DNA from: Ashinkailepas kermadecensis
Lineage: Eukaryota; Arthropoda; Thecostraca; Neolepadidae
Length of the DNA stretch: 64,000 nt
Assembly: GCA_034440615.1 (NCBI GenBank)
Contig: JAOTOM010005095.1
Coordinates: 593,501-657,500 of the forward strand
Direction: 5' to 3'
Below are positions 34,760-45,180 of this stretch, in pieces. Under the pieces are notes generated by a model, which worked only from the letters and a program-made list of their open reading frames with translations, was not told the origin of the DNA and searched no databases. The translations under genes were made by a program, and so were the position numbers. Numbering within the stretch: the stretch's first letter is position 1; each line of letters starts with the position of its first letter.

Positions 34760-35357
34760 AAAAATACAGATGCCCAGATGGGTTTCCATTGAAAATAATG
34801 TTCCAAAAATCGGTGACCTGGGTTGACCTCGGTTGACCTCGTTTGACCTTTCTACCTTTTTTTTAGCTGACCTACGGTAATTTTTCGTGCTGAATTCGAA
34901 TTAAGCGTCCATTTTTACCCTAGGCAACTTTAAACTTCGAAATTGGAACCACTTTTCAAAAAGTTGGATATTTGGGGTCACGGCTTTGACCTCATTTGGT
35001 GCATGACATATTGGTCCGATCACATTGTGTGACATGTCGCTATGTTCGCAAGGTACCAATAAACATATTTCCGGCCATTTCGTGCATATTTAGACAGTAG
35101 TTTCGATATAACTGACGATTTTCTTAGGAAAATACAAAACAAGAATCAATTTTAGACATTTGACCTGACCTAGAAGGTCAACCAGCGACCTTAGAAGGTC
35201 ATACTGAATTCCAATCGCGAGATCTCGGCCAGATATATAACTTTGGTCTTTGGTTCGTTTTCGTAACATGCACGGTTTCGAATCGCCAGGGGGGGTCGTA
35301 CCAAACCCCCCTCCCCTATACGACCGAAGGTGGTAAAATGCCGAATACTGGCGAGGG
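34760..35357 (+). repeat. Internal part and right end of the piggyBac-type element
   Basis: 34767-34950 repeats 24352-24515 closely (CCAGATGGGTTTCCATTG, CTGACCTACGGTAATTTTTC, GAATT blocks). It then continues past the point where the first left copy is broken and ends ACTGGCGAGGG|TTAA. It shows that the left repeats and this right end are parts of one family. Confidence 0.85.
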
Positions 35358-35361
35358 TTAA

Positions 35362-35455
35362 GATACATAGCGACTCATCAAGTAGAAAACGTTCTAAAAC
35401 TCGTCCTCGTGTGTTGGTATCAGCACAACCCCAAAAGCGTGTGGTGTGCGGATCA
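35362..35455 (-). mobile_element. Endonuclease segment of the split retrotransposon
   Basis: The minus strand reads RFWGCADTNTRGRVLERFLL then DESLCIL, the endonuclease stretch equivalent to VWGCDYTSTRGRLLERFIDA at 4800. It continues in frame into 24068 when the 11.3-kb insertion is removed. Confidence 0.85.
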
Positions 35456-36026
35456 TTGGCAAGCAGGGGGCATGAAATCGGAACGTGACGCACTGATAGC
35501 GGTGCGTGACATCGAGGACAGTTCGGCCTGTTCTCCCCGCAGAGCAGATTATGGTGTGTTGGGTGGGTGTGCCCCAGCCGAAGGCGGCAGAGTACGACTT
35601 CGGCCCGCCTCGTTCAACGGTACGACGAGGGCCACTCTCCATGACATGGTTTCATCGCTCGTAATTTGTTGTCCTGCAACGTGTCCCAATTATACTGCCA
35701 TTTTCTTAAAACAAAGGTCACGATAGAGCGGTAATATTATCTCGCTGGGAGCGGCATAGATCGTAGGTATGGGGCTGCTCGCCTCGCAGCAGCATCCGCT
35801 GCCTCGTTCCCCACGATGCCAACATGGCTCGGGATCCAACAGAGGACAGTAGCCATTCCAGCTTGAGCCAGCAGTCTAAAACGCCGTAAAACATCCTGTA
35901 CAATGGGGTCAGCAGGGCTAAACTGCCTTAGCGCCCCGAGACTGCTGATGGAATATGTAAAAATGACATGCGAGACCTCCCGCCCCACTTCAATAAAACT
36001 GAGGGCCTTTGTGATGGCCTTCAGTT
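35456..36026 (-). pseudogene. RNase H and C-terminal knuckle fused in frame to endonuclease
   Basis: The minus strand gives the end of RNase H (VLCWIPSHVGIVGNEAADAA at 35988-35718) and the C-terminal domain (GEWPSSYR, LCRLRLGHTHPTHHNLLCGE, CPRCHAPLSVRHVPISCPLL). Near 35455 the frame runs without a break into endonuclease (NDPHTTRFWGC). The natural order is the reverse, so this is a recombinant joint between two copies, not a gene. Confidence 0.8.
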
Positions 36027-36235
36027 AGTAAATTAGTTAGTTATTATAGTTCAGAGGCACATTGACTGCATAGGCCATATAGCGCCCATAACTCAGTCAA
36101 TTAGATATAGAGGCACGTACACGTCAGATCAAGCAACACATTATAAGTGACGATATCACGTCTGTCCTAGGGTAAACCTAGCCACGTATGCAGCAGCACG
36201 TTAGTAACCGGCGTAAATCACTGATAATGTAAGTT
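36027..36235 (-). mobile_element. ~200-bp 5'-truncated copy: stop region, 3' UTR, hairpin, tail
   Basis: The minus strand matches the end of the 1050-1791 copy (GTGATTTACGCCGGTTACTA, GCTGCTGCATACGTGGCTAG) and finishes with the hairpin. Here one arm is GTGCCT, which still pairs with GGGCGC through two G-U pairs. The AACT tail lies at 36028-36046. It interrupts the RNase H coding of the adjoining copy (KAITKALSFIEV stops at 36026). Confidence 0.8.
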
Positions 36236-36689
36236 CCAAGAGCATAGGCGTAGGAACGGCTGAAGAAGTGGGTGGGCCAGGGTCAACGGCAGGGGCGCAC
36301 CCAGGGATTTCGCAAAGTACCATGGCTGAGCACTTTTAGATAAAGAACCCGATAATTTTAATAATGAACACACAACATTCACCGCCAAGGGGAGGGGGCA
36401 AGCTCCCTGGACGCGCCTATGGCTAACAGCAACATGTGGTACTGAAGAAAAAACTACCATCGCAGTATAAGTACTTTCAAGTTCACACTTCACTCTGAAC
36501 TTGGAACTCTCTTCACGACTGATGGATTATTTTGTAATAATCCTGGTACAAGTGAAACCATCAGTACCTATTACTGTTCAAACAAAATTTCTTCAACTTC
36601 TGCTATGCGCGTAGCGGGGGGTGCAAGCTCATTACATCCTCAATAATGAGTATGTGGTGTGCTCTAGTTTCCATGATATAGTACTTTAC
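36236..36689. other. Non-coding spacer with a dispersed motif
   Basis: Begins with GCATAGGCGTAGGAAC, a motif also found inverted at 40996-41010. No gene seen. Confidence 0.4.
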
Positions 36690-39168
36690 TTCCGGGGAAG
36701 TAAAGCATTTATTGGAGTCAAAGAAACAGGCAGTCAAGAAACTAAAATATGCTAACTCTGAGATAAGCCTCAAATCATATAAAATAGCTAGAAATAAAGC
36801 TAAGAGGTGTGTTAGGGCATCTAAAAGACTGGCTGAAATCAAATTAGCTCGGGAATGTTCAGCAGGTAATGCTCAGAGATTCTTTAGTTTCTACAAATTT
36901 AAGGCTAAGAAGTGTAGTGTAGGGCCACTGGAGGTAGATGGGGAATTAGTGGTTGAAGATTGTGATATTGTGGAATCCCTAGGCAAGCAATTCTCATCAG
37001 TCTTTACTAAAGAGAATTCTGGTAGAATAGAAACAACTGAATCGTATGCAATGACAGGTGATAGGTTGGAGTATCTTACAATAACTACAGAAGCTGTAGA
37101 AAAGCTGTTGCAGAATATAAAACCTAATAAAGCTTCTGGACCAGATGATATATATGCTAAAGTTTTAGTAGTGTGCTAAAGCTTTAGCAGTTCCCCTAGG
37201 TATAATTTCCAGGCGGTCTATGGAATATTCTGAAGTGCCTGAAGATTGGAGAAATGCAAATGTAGTACCAATTTTCAAAACTGGAAGTATGAAGTGTGTA
37301 GGGAACTACAAGCCAGTCAGTTTGACCTCAATAGTTTGCAAGGTACTAGAAAATCTGGTTAAACAGAATGTTCAGATTCATCTTGATAGGCACCATCTTT
37401 TAAGGGATACTCAACATGGATTTCGATCTCAAAGGTATTGTTTAACTAACCTTTTGGAGTTCATGGAGTATGTTACTAAAGAAGTAGACAATCAAAGCAG
37501 GATAGATGTTGTGTACTTGGACTTTAGCAAAGCTTTTGATAAAGTTCCACATGGGAGGATAATTCACTACTACAGCAACATGGGATTGTTGGAAAAGTTC
37601 TAGGTTGGATTGAAGCATGGTTGAGGGGAACGAAACAAAGGGTAATGTTAAATGGATGTAAATCTGATTGGAAGGATGTTCTGAGTGGAGTACCACAGGG
37701 CTCTGTTCTAGGGCCACTTCTCTTTATCATCTTTGTGAATAACATTGAGGTAGGGCTGAGGAATAGTGTTCAAATTTGCGGATGACATCAAGCTGGTAGG
37801 AGTGGCAAACAGTTGTGATCAATCTAGAAATATTCAACTAGACTTGGAGGACCTAAAAAAGTGGGCTGATGAATGGCAGATGTCTTTCAACTATGACAAG
37901 TGTAAGGTTATGCATCTGAGGTCTGGAGGTGAGACTTTCAGATATACAATAGGAGGGAGGGAACTGGATGTTATTGAAGAGGAAAGGGACTTAGGTGTGT
38001 TGGTTTCAAAAGACCTTAAAGCAGAAAAGCAATGTAGCTCAGCTAGGAACAGGGCACTCAGAATGCTGGGACTCATTAATAGAAGTGTGATGTATAAGAG
38101 CAAGGAAGTCATGAAAAAAAAACTGTACTTAGCATACGTGCGACCCCACTTGGAATATTATGTACAAGCTTGGAGCCCCTACCTAGAAAAAGATATAGAC
38201 AAGTTAGAGAGAGTGCAGCGCAAAGCAACTAGACTCATCAGTGGAGTAGGTAACCTAGAATATGGAGAAAGGCTTGTGGCATTAGATATGTACTCACTCA
38301 AGTATAGGAGATTAAGGGGTGACATGATTTAAATGTACAAAATTGTTAAAGAACTAGATCAGGTCAATTTAAATGGCGCTCTTCAGTTTAGAGTATCACA
38401 TAGGGGTCATCAATTCAGGTTAGACAAGTTGAGGTGTAGGACAGTTAAGCGACAACAGGTCTTCAGTCAAAGGGTTGTTGATCAGTGGAATGGGCTGCCT
38501 GCTGATGTTGTGGGGAGTTCCTCAATGAATGTATTTAAAAGTAGGGTGGATAAATTTTTTAGACAGGAAAATCTTGTTTTTGAGTTCTAATTTGTGACGG
38601 ATGGGGTGAGATGTATGTTAAGTAAGTGTGCACGGGACAGACCCCTTTAAGCAGGCATGGATGCAGTTTGAAAATTATTGATAAGGCATTCAATCCACAT
38701 GTGTTAAGAGAGATCAGGGGAATAGGACTGGAAGGCTAGGGTAGATAGGCATTGATAGGTGTGTGGGATATTGGAGGACTGGTTCTTCAGGATGTGGGAT
38801 GGTTGGGGAGGGTCTTTTTACCAGGCTTATATTATCTTCCATTTACAGACTTAACTGGATGGGCCCTTGGGTCTCTTATTAAGTCTAAACGTTTTATAAC
38901 TTTATATAGGGTATACCTAGCAGTGGATTCAGCACCTTCCTTCGGGACGTGATACTGATGGTAACACAATGGGAGTGTGTTATGCAATAGCAAGTGAATT
39001 GGTGCTAGATAGGCTGCGATATATAGCTTCCTAGAAACTTGAGGTAAGGGATTGATTGGGGTGAGAGTATGTACATTTCTAGTACCTTTTCCAGATAGGC
39101 TTAACCCAGATGGGCCCCTGTGGCTCTTATTAAGCCTTAACACTTCATGACTTTATGACTTTATGACT
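36690..39168 (+). mobile_element. CR1/L2-like LINE, 5'-truncated and decayed
   Basis: Plus-strand frames give the pre-RT segment (36712-37179, KLLQNIKPNKASGPDDIYAK), then RT: VPEDWRNANVVPIFKTGS, NYKPVSLTSIVCKVLENL, VDVVYLDFSKAFDKVPH-like (37510-37550), VLSGVPQGSVLGPLLFIIF, FKFADDIKLVG and HLEYYVQAWSPYLEKDID. The carboxy end is RVVDQWNGLPADVV to the stop at 38588-38590. At least four stops or frame changes occur. There is no RNase H. The 3' end finishes with ACTTTATG repeats (39146-39166), the short tandem octamer tail typical of CR1/L2 elements. Confidence 0.88.
38850..39166 (+). repeat. Duplicated 3' terminus of the CR1/L2-like element
   Basis: GGATGGGCCCTTGGGTCTCT then TATTAAGTCTAAACGTTTTA at 38857-38896 recurs in altered form at 39106-39140 (AGATGGGCCCCTGTGGCTCT, TATTAAGCCTTAACACTTCA), followed by ACTTTATG repeats only in the second. 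Confidence 0.65.
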
Positions 39169-40924
39169 ATACATCTCTAAGATGGCCCCCATTGTAAATG
39201 TCACCCATGTAGTTTTTCAGGAGAAAGAAAAAGCAAGAGCGTAGCTTGCTTGCTGGCACATTGCAAAATAATTATCATGATTGATGCTGGAAAGGATGAG
39301 AAACAGAAAAGACAGATGATGGCTGGTTGAAAATTATTTGATCCGGTGTGTGGCAGACCAAGATTGGCAGGCTGACAGAATTGTGTGGTGTTCGTGTATG
39401 TTTTTTTTTAAATAAACAAATGTGTATGGTTTTGAAGGCCCTGCCGCTTTTTGCCAGCGTCGGTACGCTTTGGAGAGCCACGTGCATTTTCGTCCTCCAG
39501 TTGTGCTCTTAGGATCCCCCTGTTTATTTGGGGTTCCTCGCTCACATTTGTAGGACCCCAGCACGATATTGAGGGCTCCGGTATAATTTCTCGGGGTCCC
39601 GTCGCGACTTTTCGGACCCAGGTGCTTGTTTCCGGGGGATCCGACGTCAGTTTTCTGGGCTTGACGCAATTTGTGTTGACTTCTCCTGAATAAGGTACAG
39701 TCCGAGCCACGGCCTGATTTTTTGCCTAAATTCATCTCATTATCTTCGGGGTTCTTAAATCTCAGCCTGGACATACACATCACTGGACGATGAAAAGCCT
39801 TGATAGTGGTCTCCGTTGTAATTCGGTGTTTTGTACTTTTAATCAAAATGTATTCATTGAATAGATTCTGGGATCAGTGTCTTTGGAAAGCATAGATTGT
39901 TACATATACCATGACACCACCATCTTACCGAACCATTTCTGTTCAACCACATAATTTGAATTCAATGTTTAACGTGCTGTCAATGCCACTACGCAGTTAC
40001 CCAGCTGGAGATCCAATCTGGTCAGTTGCCATGCTCGTCATGTGCCTCCTCAGGTCACATGACAAGCATCGCTCGTTACTCGTCACATCATCACTCTTCA
40101 TATCACTCCTGGTGTGACCTTGTCAGGTCGCACCACCAGCGCCTAATCCTCTCGGGGATTCTGAGATTCTGACAGGCGTTCTCGCACTTGAAGTTGATAT
40201 AATAGGTCGTAGACTGTATTATTGTATCTATGCTACCATAATAAATGATGGAAATAAGTATTTTCCTATGTTGGATACCAGCACCGATAATACCCGGGCA
40301 TCTCACTGAAAAGGTTTGATATCTGTGTGTTGTGCCAAACTATACAAATATATTGAAATGTGGAAAAATGTACGTTCTATTTCATACTAGTCACGCAATG
40401 TATGCATCGTGGCAGTACTTTTATGCTTCAATAATCAAAATACATGTAAATTTTGAAGTGTATGGCAGCTAGGAGCAAGGCAATATATAATACATCGCTA
40501 TGTAATATCAAGGCAAGGAACTTGCACTTGCAAAGTGTACGTCTTACCTTGATTGTGTTACATTACTGTCTTCAGCCTTTATAATTTTATACTGTAGGCA
40601 ATATCAATGAAATCGATGTTAAATATGCTAACAGTAAAAGAACCACAGTGAAACTCTAGTATGAATGTATTTGGGACTGGCTGGCACATTACCTGCTTTA
40701 TAGTCTTTTCATAACATAATATAAGGTGTGAATATCCATACATCTGTTGCATTGCATCAACTTCTGAATTAGTTGCCTTGTTGTATGGTCATGACCAAGT
40801 GTGTATGACTTTAAAAATGAAGTGCTACCATGTGATGTGTGCAACTTTTATTTAGTTATGGATTGCAGGAAGTTTTTCACCTATTCAAATGTGTGCATGC
40901 TGCCTTTTAGTACATTTAAATGTC
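39169..40924. other. Non-coding, mostly AT-rich
   Basis: No gene recognised. A degenerate G/C-box repeat patch occurs at 39440-39700 (listed separately). The 170-codon minus frame across it (39334-39846) is a by-product of the repeat. Confidence 0.45.
39440..39700. repeat. Degenerate ~30-bp G/C-box repeat patch
   Basis: Phrases such as GGGGTCCCGTCGCGACTTTT, CGGACCCAGGTGC, AGGACCCCAGCACGATATT and GGGCTCCGGTATAATTTCTC alternate at fairly regular spacing. They strongly resemble the array at 55160-56700. Confidence 0.6.
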
Positions 40925-41705
40925 TCAAAAGTGGGAGGGCCAGCTACCATTGTTGCCCCCCCCCCACACACACTTTGAAACCCCCCCCCATGTTCCTACG
41001 CCTATGTCCAAAGGAGATTTTAAAAGTTGTCCAGAGTGAACAGTGGCAGTCTCATCCCCTAATACTTCCCGAAGCGAGACAGAGGAACGTCCAGAGGAAC
41101 GTCCAAAGTGACGTCCCCGTTCGCGGGTAAGCCGGGGACATGAGACTAAAGTGTGTCGCACTGACATTGGTGCGGTGCACCTCGGGCACAGCGGCGCGTT
41201 GTCACCACCCAGAAGATATCGGTGCGTCGCATAGGTATGTCCCACACGCAAGCGACACAGAGACACCTCGCGGCGTCTGTTTCGGTGCGAGGATGAAGCC
41301 CACTCACAAATATAGGGCTTGACGTTTCTCAGCTTATTGTTTGTTAATGAGTCCCAGCTTGCCTGCCACTTTCTCAAAATGAATCCCTTCACATCTGAGT
41401 AAAAGTCCCTAGCAGGAAGAGGGAGGGAACGTGTGCACGGAGCCCGTGCACCTCGTTTCGCTGCAGCATCTGCGGCCTCGTTTCTACAGATTCCAACGTG
41501 GCTCGGTATCCAACATAGGACAATCGTTTTCCCAGCACAGGTCAGATAGGAAAGCCAACATAAAATATCTTGTGCAAGTGGGTTCGACGGGTAAAACGCA
41601 CTTAGAGTCGTAAGACTACTGAGTGAATCGGTGTAGATTATATGCAGCATTTCATCACACGTTTCAATAAAACTCAGTGCCTTGTCTAGGGCAACTAACT
41701 CTACT
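40925..41705 (-). mobile_element. Retrotransposon fragment: RNase H to C-terminal knuckle
   Basis: A 266-codon minus frame begins in RNase H (ELVALDKALSFIETCDEMLH, IIYTDSLSSLTTLSAF, VLCWIPSHVGICRNEAADAA). It continues through WASSSHRNRRREVSLCRLRV and the intact knuckle CPRCTAPMSVRHTLVSCPRL to GDETATVHSGQLLKSPLDIG, then leaves family sequence at about 41010, where the dispersed GGCGTAGGAAC motif starts. A short in-frame duplication (GRSSGRSS) is present. Its upstream half is replaced by the plus-strand RT fragment from 41706. Confidence 0.85.
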
Positions 41706-42533
41706 AGCAGACGGGGACACGTCATTCTTCGCCGACGACCTGGCGATGTACAGTCGCCACCAAGACATCAGCGTGGCTGAGGGTAAGCTGCAGGAGGCGC
41801 TGGAAAAGCTGGAGCGGTGGGCGTCAAGATGGAAGATGACGGTTAGCCTAGAAAAGACCGTTTCCACCGTATTCACGCTGGATCCAAGCGAAGTCAAGAA
41901 GGAAGCGACCCTCTTCTTCCAGCCGCGACCGATCAGCCGTACACCCTCGCCCACATTTCTGGGAGTCACTCCAGACCGCACCATGGCCTTCAGCCACCAC
42001 ATCCAGACCATCAAGGGGCGGATGAAGCAACAAAACCACATCCTGAGGGCTATCAGCAGGATAACGTGGGGATGCGCGACGTCAGATCTGCGCAGCGCCT
42101 ACATTGCCTTCTCCAGGGCGTACGCCGACTATGCGGCAGGAGCCTGGATGCCGGGCGTCAGCAACACAACATCAAAGAACTGGAGATCGCATAACAAGCC
42201 TGCCACACGATAACAGGATGTTTAAGGTCACCCCCACAGGCGCGCTCTCCAGAGAAGCCGGCCTGGAGCCCTTCACTTACCGGCGGAAGCTACTGGTCGC
42301 GATCGTAGTAGGGAAACACTCGCGCAGCTTACCGGGGGATCCGATCCAGGACCTCCTCCGGCCCGAACACAGGCCACGGAGCTGCCTCCATCATGACCGA
42401 GGCTGGGCGAGGACGGCCCTGGAGAAGACCGCAGCGGAGGGCCTCGACGCCTTTCCCAGAGAACCGCTGATGATCGCGACCAGTATCCCTCCGTGGGAGT
42501 CTGCACCAGCAAACGCGCGGATCCTCACAGAAA
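41706..42533 (+). mobile_element. RT fragment of a different LINE clade
   Basis: The plus strand encodes SFFADDLAMYSRHQDISVAE (palm FADD box), LERWASRWKMTVSLEKTVST and MAFSHHIQTIKGRMKQQNHI (thumb), ending near GVSNTT at 42174. A second frame then gives TGALSREAGLEPFTYRRKLL, AEGLDAFPREPLMIATSIPP then WES. The sequence differs from both other LINE groups here. The clade is not assigned. It replaces about 100 codons of the minus-strand RNase H rather than sitting in it cleanly. Confidence 0.75.
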
Positions 42534-43500
42534 GGAATAGATGTCTGCCATCGCCTCCCTCTGAACAGAGCAAGGAAACGTCGGGAAAACACCGACAGAT
42601 GTGTGGGGTATTCGGGGAACTGACGCAGCTTGCATGCATAGCGCATCCCAAGTAGCTCGCGACGCATAGCAAGGCTTGGCTCGTTGGCCTCCACCAAAAG
42701 ACACCGCCGGTGACGTGCGAAATGCACCGGTATCAATACGCAGCTAAGTGTGGTGAATTGTGTCCAGCGTTCGCTTGGCTGTTGCACATGCACCGTCGTA
42801 CACAAAGCACGCATAGTCAAGCTTAGAACGGATTAAAGATTAAACACAAGAGCAACAATGTGCGTCTGTCGGCACCATATGATGTACATGAAACCACCTT
42901 AAGAATATTCAGAGTTATAAAACACTTATCCCGGAGCATCTTAAAATGGTCCCGATATGATAGGCGAGTCAAGGAGAACACCAAGAAACATAACCACCGG
43001 TCTCGTAGGGATGTGTGACTTATACAACAAATTGCCATGTTTCGACAGCCTTGACGCTGACAGAAATTCGTGGCTACCGTCTTCCCTATTGAAAAGCGGA
43101 GACCACTCACGTTTGCTCATCGCTCCAGGCGGAAGACAGCAAGCTGTAACTGCCTTTGTGGTGCCAGTGCTGTGGTGCTCGACATCCAAATAGCGAAATC
43201 GTCGGCAAAAATCGAGCTACAGATATATGGTGGCAACGTACTGCCGATGTCATTAATAAGGAGGGAAAACATAGGCATGCTAAGCATGCCACCATGTGGC
43301 ACCCTATTCACCTACCGGAACCAGTCGGAAAACTGGTTGCCAATGCGGACTCAGAACCGACGATCTCTTCGGTAGTTTTGAAGGAAGAGAGGCCAAGGAG
43401 GCCACATCCATGTATTTTTACAAGTTGGCCATGATGCCATGCCATGTTGAATGCACCCTCAATGTAAGAAAAAACACAGCTCCAGCATTCTGTGTGTATG
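42534..43500 (-). mobile_element. Retrotransposon fragment: palm, thumb
   Basis: The minus strand gives palm (43311-43117, MFSLLINDIGSTLPPYICSS, IFADDFAIWMSS) and thumb (43110-42823), then the post-thumb region (42820-42534, ANEPSLAMRRELLGMRYACK). Frames are broken. The 5' side ends near 43500 at the foldback element. Confidence 0.82.
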
Positions 43501-43653
43501 GTGCATAACTGGTAAATTTGCAGTTTCAGGCAATTTTTGATATCTTGGAATTCCTTTCTTTAATGCAATGTTTATGATGCAACCACTTATTTCCTCTGCA
43601 AATGCATACTTTTGTATGCATAGAAATAAAGGGTGGAAAAATAACACCAAAAA

Positions 43654-43731
43654 GGGGCTTGGAGTTAGTTAGTTATTAGGGCTTTAGGGCGCATCGACTA
43701 CATCGGTCATGTAGCGCCCAGGGCTTGGAGT
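43654..43731 (-). mobile_element. 54-nt hairpin-tail unit with 12-bp target duplication
   Basis: GGGCTTGGAGTT occurs at 43654-43665 and 43720-43731. The 54 bases between, read on the minus strand, start TGGGCGCT, contain GGGCGC/GCGCCC and end AATAACTAACT. The opposite arm of the foldback element (near 44655) lacks the unit, giving an empty-site comparison within the same molecule. Confidence 0.9.
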
Positions 43732-44835
43732 TGGGCAACATAGCATAAAATGATCTTCAAAATAATGAAAAAAGATGTAATATAACCCAACCAAATCTAG
43801 CACAACCTTCCATGCAAGAAAGGAATTTGATTTATTTTTTCTTATCCTTATATTTGTACAAAACCTAACCTAACCCAACCCAAGCTAGCCTCAACTGTTT
43901 TTCAAGGAATACAACATTCTTTCTCTTGAAAAATTTCTCTTCAAATTGGCATTTTTTTATAACTTACAACGAAAGCCTAACCTAACCTAACTTGTTTAAT
44001 ACAACCTAACCTAACCTCTTTGTATGCTTCATGGAGGCAAAGTGTGTGTAAAACTTGTCTTGTGGTTACCTTAAACTGCAATAATATCATATAACCCACA
44101 AAGCTACACTCCATTTGGATGGTGTATAGCCTCTGTTGCTACACACAATATACATGGTGTGCAACAACAGGATTTCTTTTAAGTCGAAATAAATTTTCAC
44201 AAGTTTGCAGGTATTATTGCAGTTAAAGGTAATCACAAGACAAGTTTGACATATTTTACCTCCATGAAGCATACAAAGGGGTTAGGTTTGGTTCAGCTAG
44301 GTTAGGTTAGGCTTCTGTGACAATCCCATGGCCCACTGGAGAAACAGTGTGGGCAGCACCATTACCCATGAGCGTGCATACAGTGCATCAAGCACCACCC
44401 AATAAACAAGCAAGGTTAGGCTTATGTGGTAAGTTAGACAAATTCATAAGTTTTTAATGGAGTTATTTTCTTTAAAAACAGTTCAGGCTAGTTTAAGTTA
44501 GGTAATTTTTTTAACTGAATTAGAAGAAAAGAACTTAAAAGAAAAGAATTAGCTTTCTTGAATGAAGGCTAGGTTAGATTAAGTAAGGTTATGTTACACC
44601 TTTTTTCTTGATTTTGATCATGACTTTTATGATATTGATATATTACTCAACTCAAAAAGCCCCTTTTTGATGTTATTTTGCCTCCCAACTGAAAAGTATG
44701 TATTTGCAGAGGAAATGAGTGATCACATCATGTTCAGCACATTTATAGCACATTGCATTAAAAATGGGATTCCAAGAAGATGGTAATTACCTACTTAAAA
44801 CTGCAGATTTACCAATTTAACCAACCACCTATTTA

Positions 44836-44895
44836 TGGACGCCAAATGACCCTGCAGTCGGCATGCCCTTAAACCCAAATAATCAATCAATCAAC
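44836..44895 (+). repeat. Older hairpin-tail unit
   Basis: TGGACGCC, TGCAGTCGGCATGCCC and CAAATAATCAATCAATCAAC match the 57-nt unit with a decayed stem. No target duplication is visible. Confidence 0.65.
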
Positions 44896-45180
44896 GAAAG
44901 CCGTCAGCCTGGGCTAGGTTAGAATTGTGCAATTTTTTCATACTTTGGAACATAATTTGTCTGCTTAACTACCTAGTAGGTACCTATCTACCTACCCAAC
45001 TACCTACAAGACCATTTTTTGCTGTTATTTTGCCTGCCAACTGAAAAAGCATGCTTTCGGAAAGGAAATTAGCGGTCGCATTTCAAAACCAGATTTATGA
45101 ACATGGCATTGGGAAAAGAAATTCCAAGAATTAAAAGATTACCTTTAACTGTAAATTTACCCATTTTTCACTCAAGGCTG

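Larger units (their letters stand above)
24069..35361 (+). mobile_element. 11.3-kb piggyBac-type composite insertion
   Basis: TTAA at 24069-24072 and 35358-35361 flank 11285 bases. Ends are CCCTCGCCCGTAT (left) and, inward from the right, CCCTCGCCAGTAT: 13 bp with one mismatch. Joining the outer sequences over a single TTAA gives the retrotransposon endonuclease in frame (DESLCIL from the right side, NTGTPTHF from the left side), so the whole block entered as one unit or grew from one by nesting. Inside are repeated left ends, a transposase-like gene, a SINE, a piggyBac transposase gene and a minisatellite. Confidence 0.85.
43505..45180. mobile_element. Foldback (inverted-repeat) element
   Basis: Left arm 43508-44085 is the imperfect reverse complement of 44204-44820 around a ~120-base loop that itself contains a small hairpin (TGTTGCTACACAC/GTGTGCAACAACA). 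Arms end in GGTAAATTTGCAGTT (left) and, inverted, GGTAAATCTGCAGTT (right). A further right-arm piece lies at 45012-45175. AACCT repeats on the left (43860-44020) become AGGTT repeats on the right (44280-44590). No coding capacity, so MITE/foldback type. Confidence 0.75.

Noticed and set aside
43860..44600. AACCT/AGGTT runs as an internal telomere
   Set aside because: Runs are short, broken and arranged as mirror arms of a foldback element.
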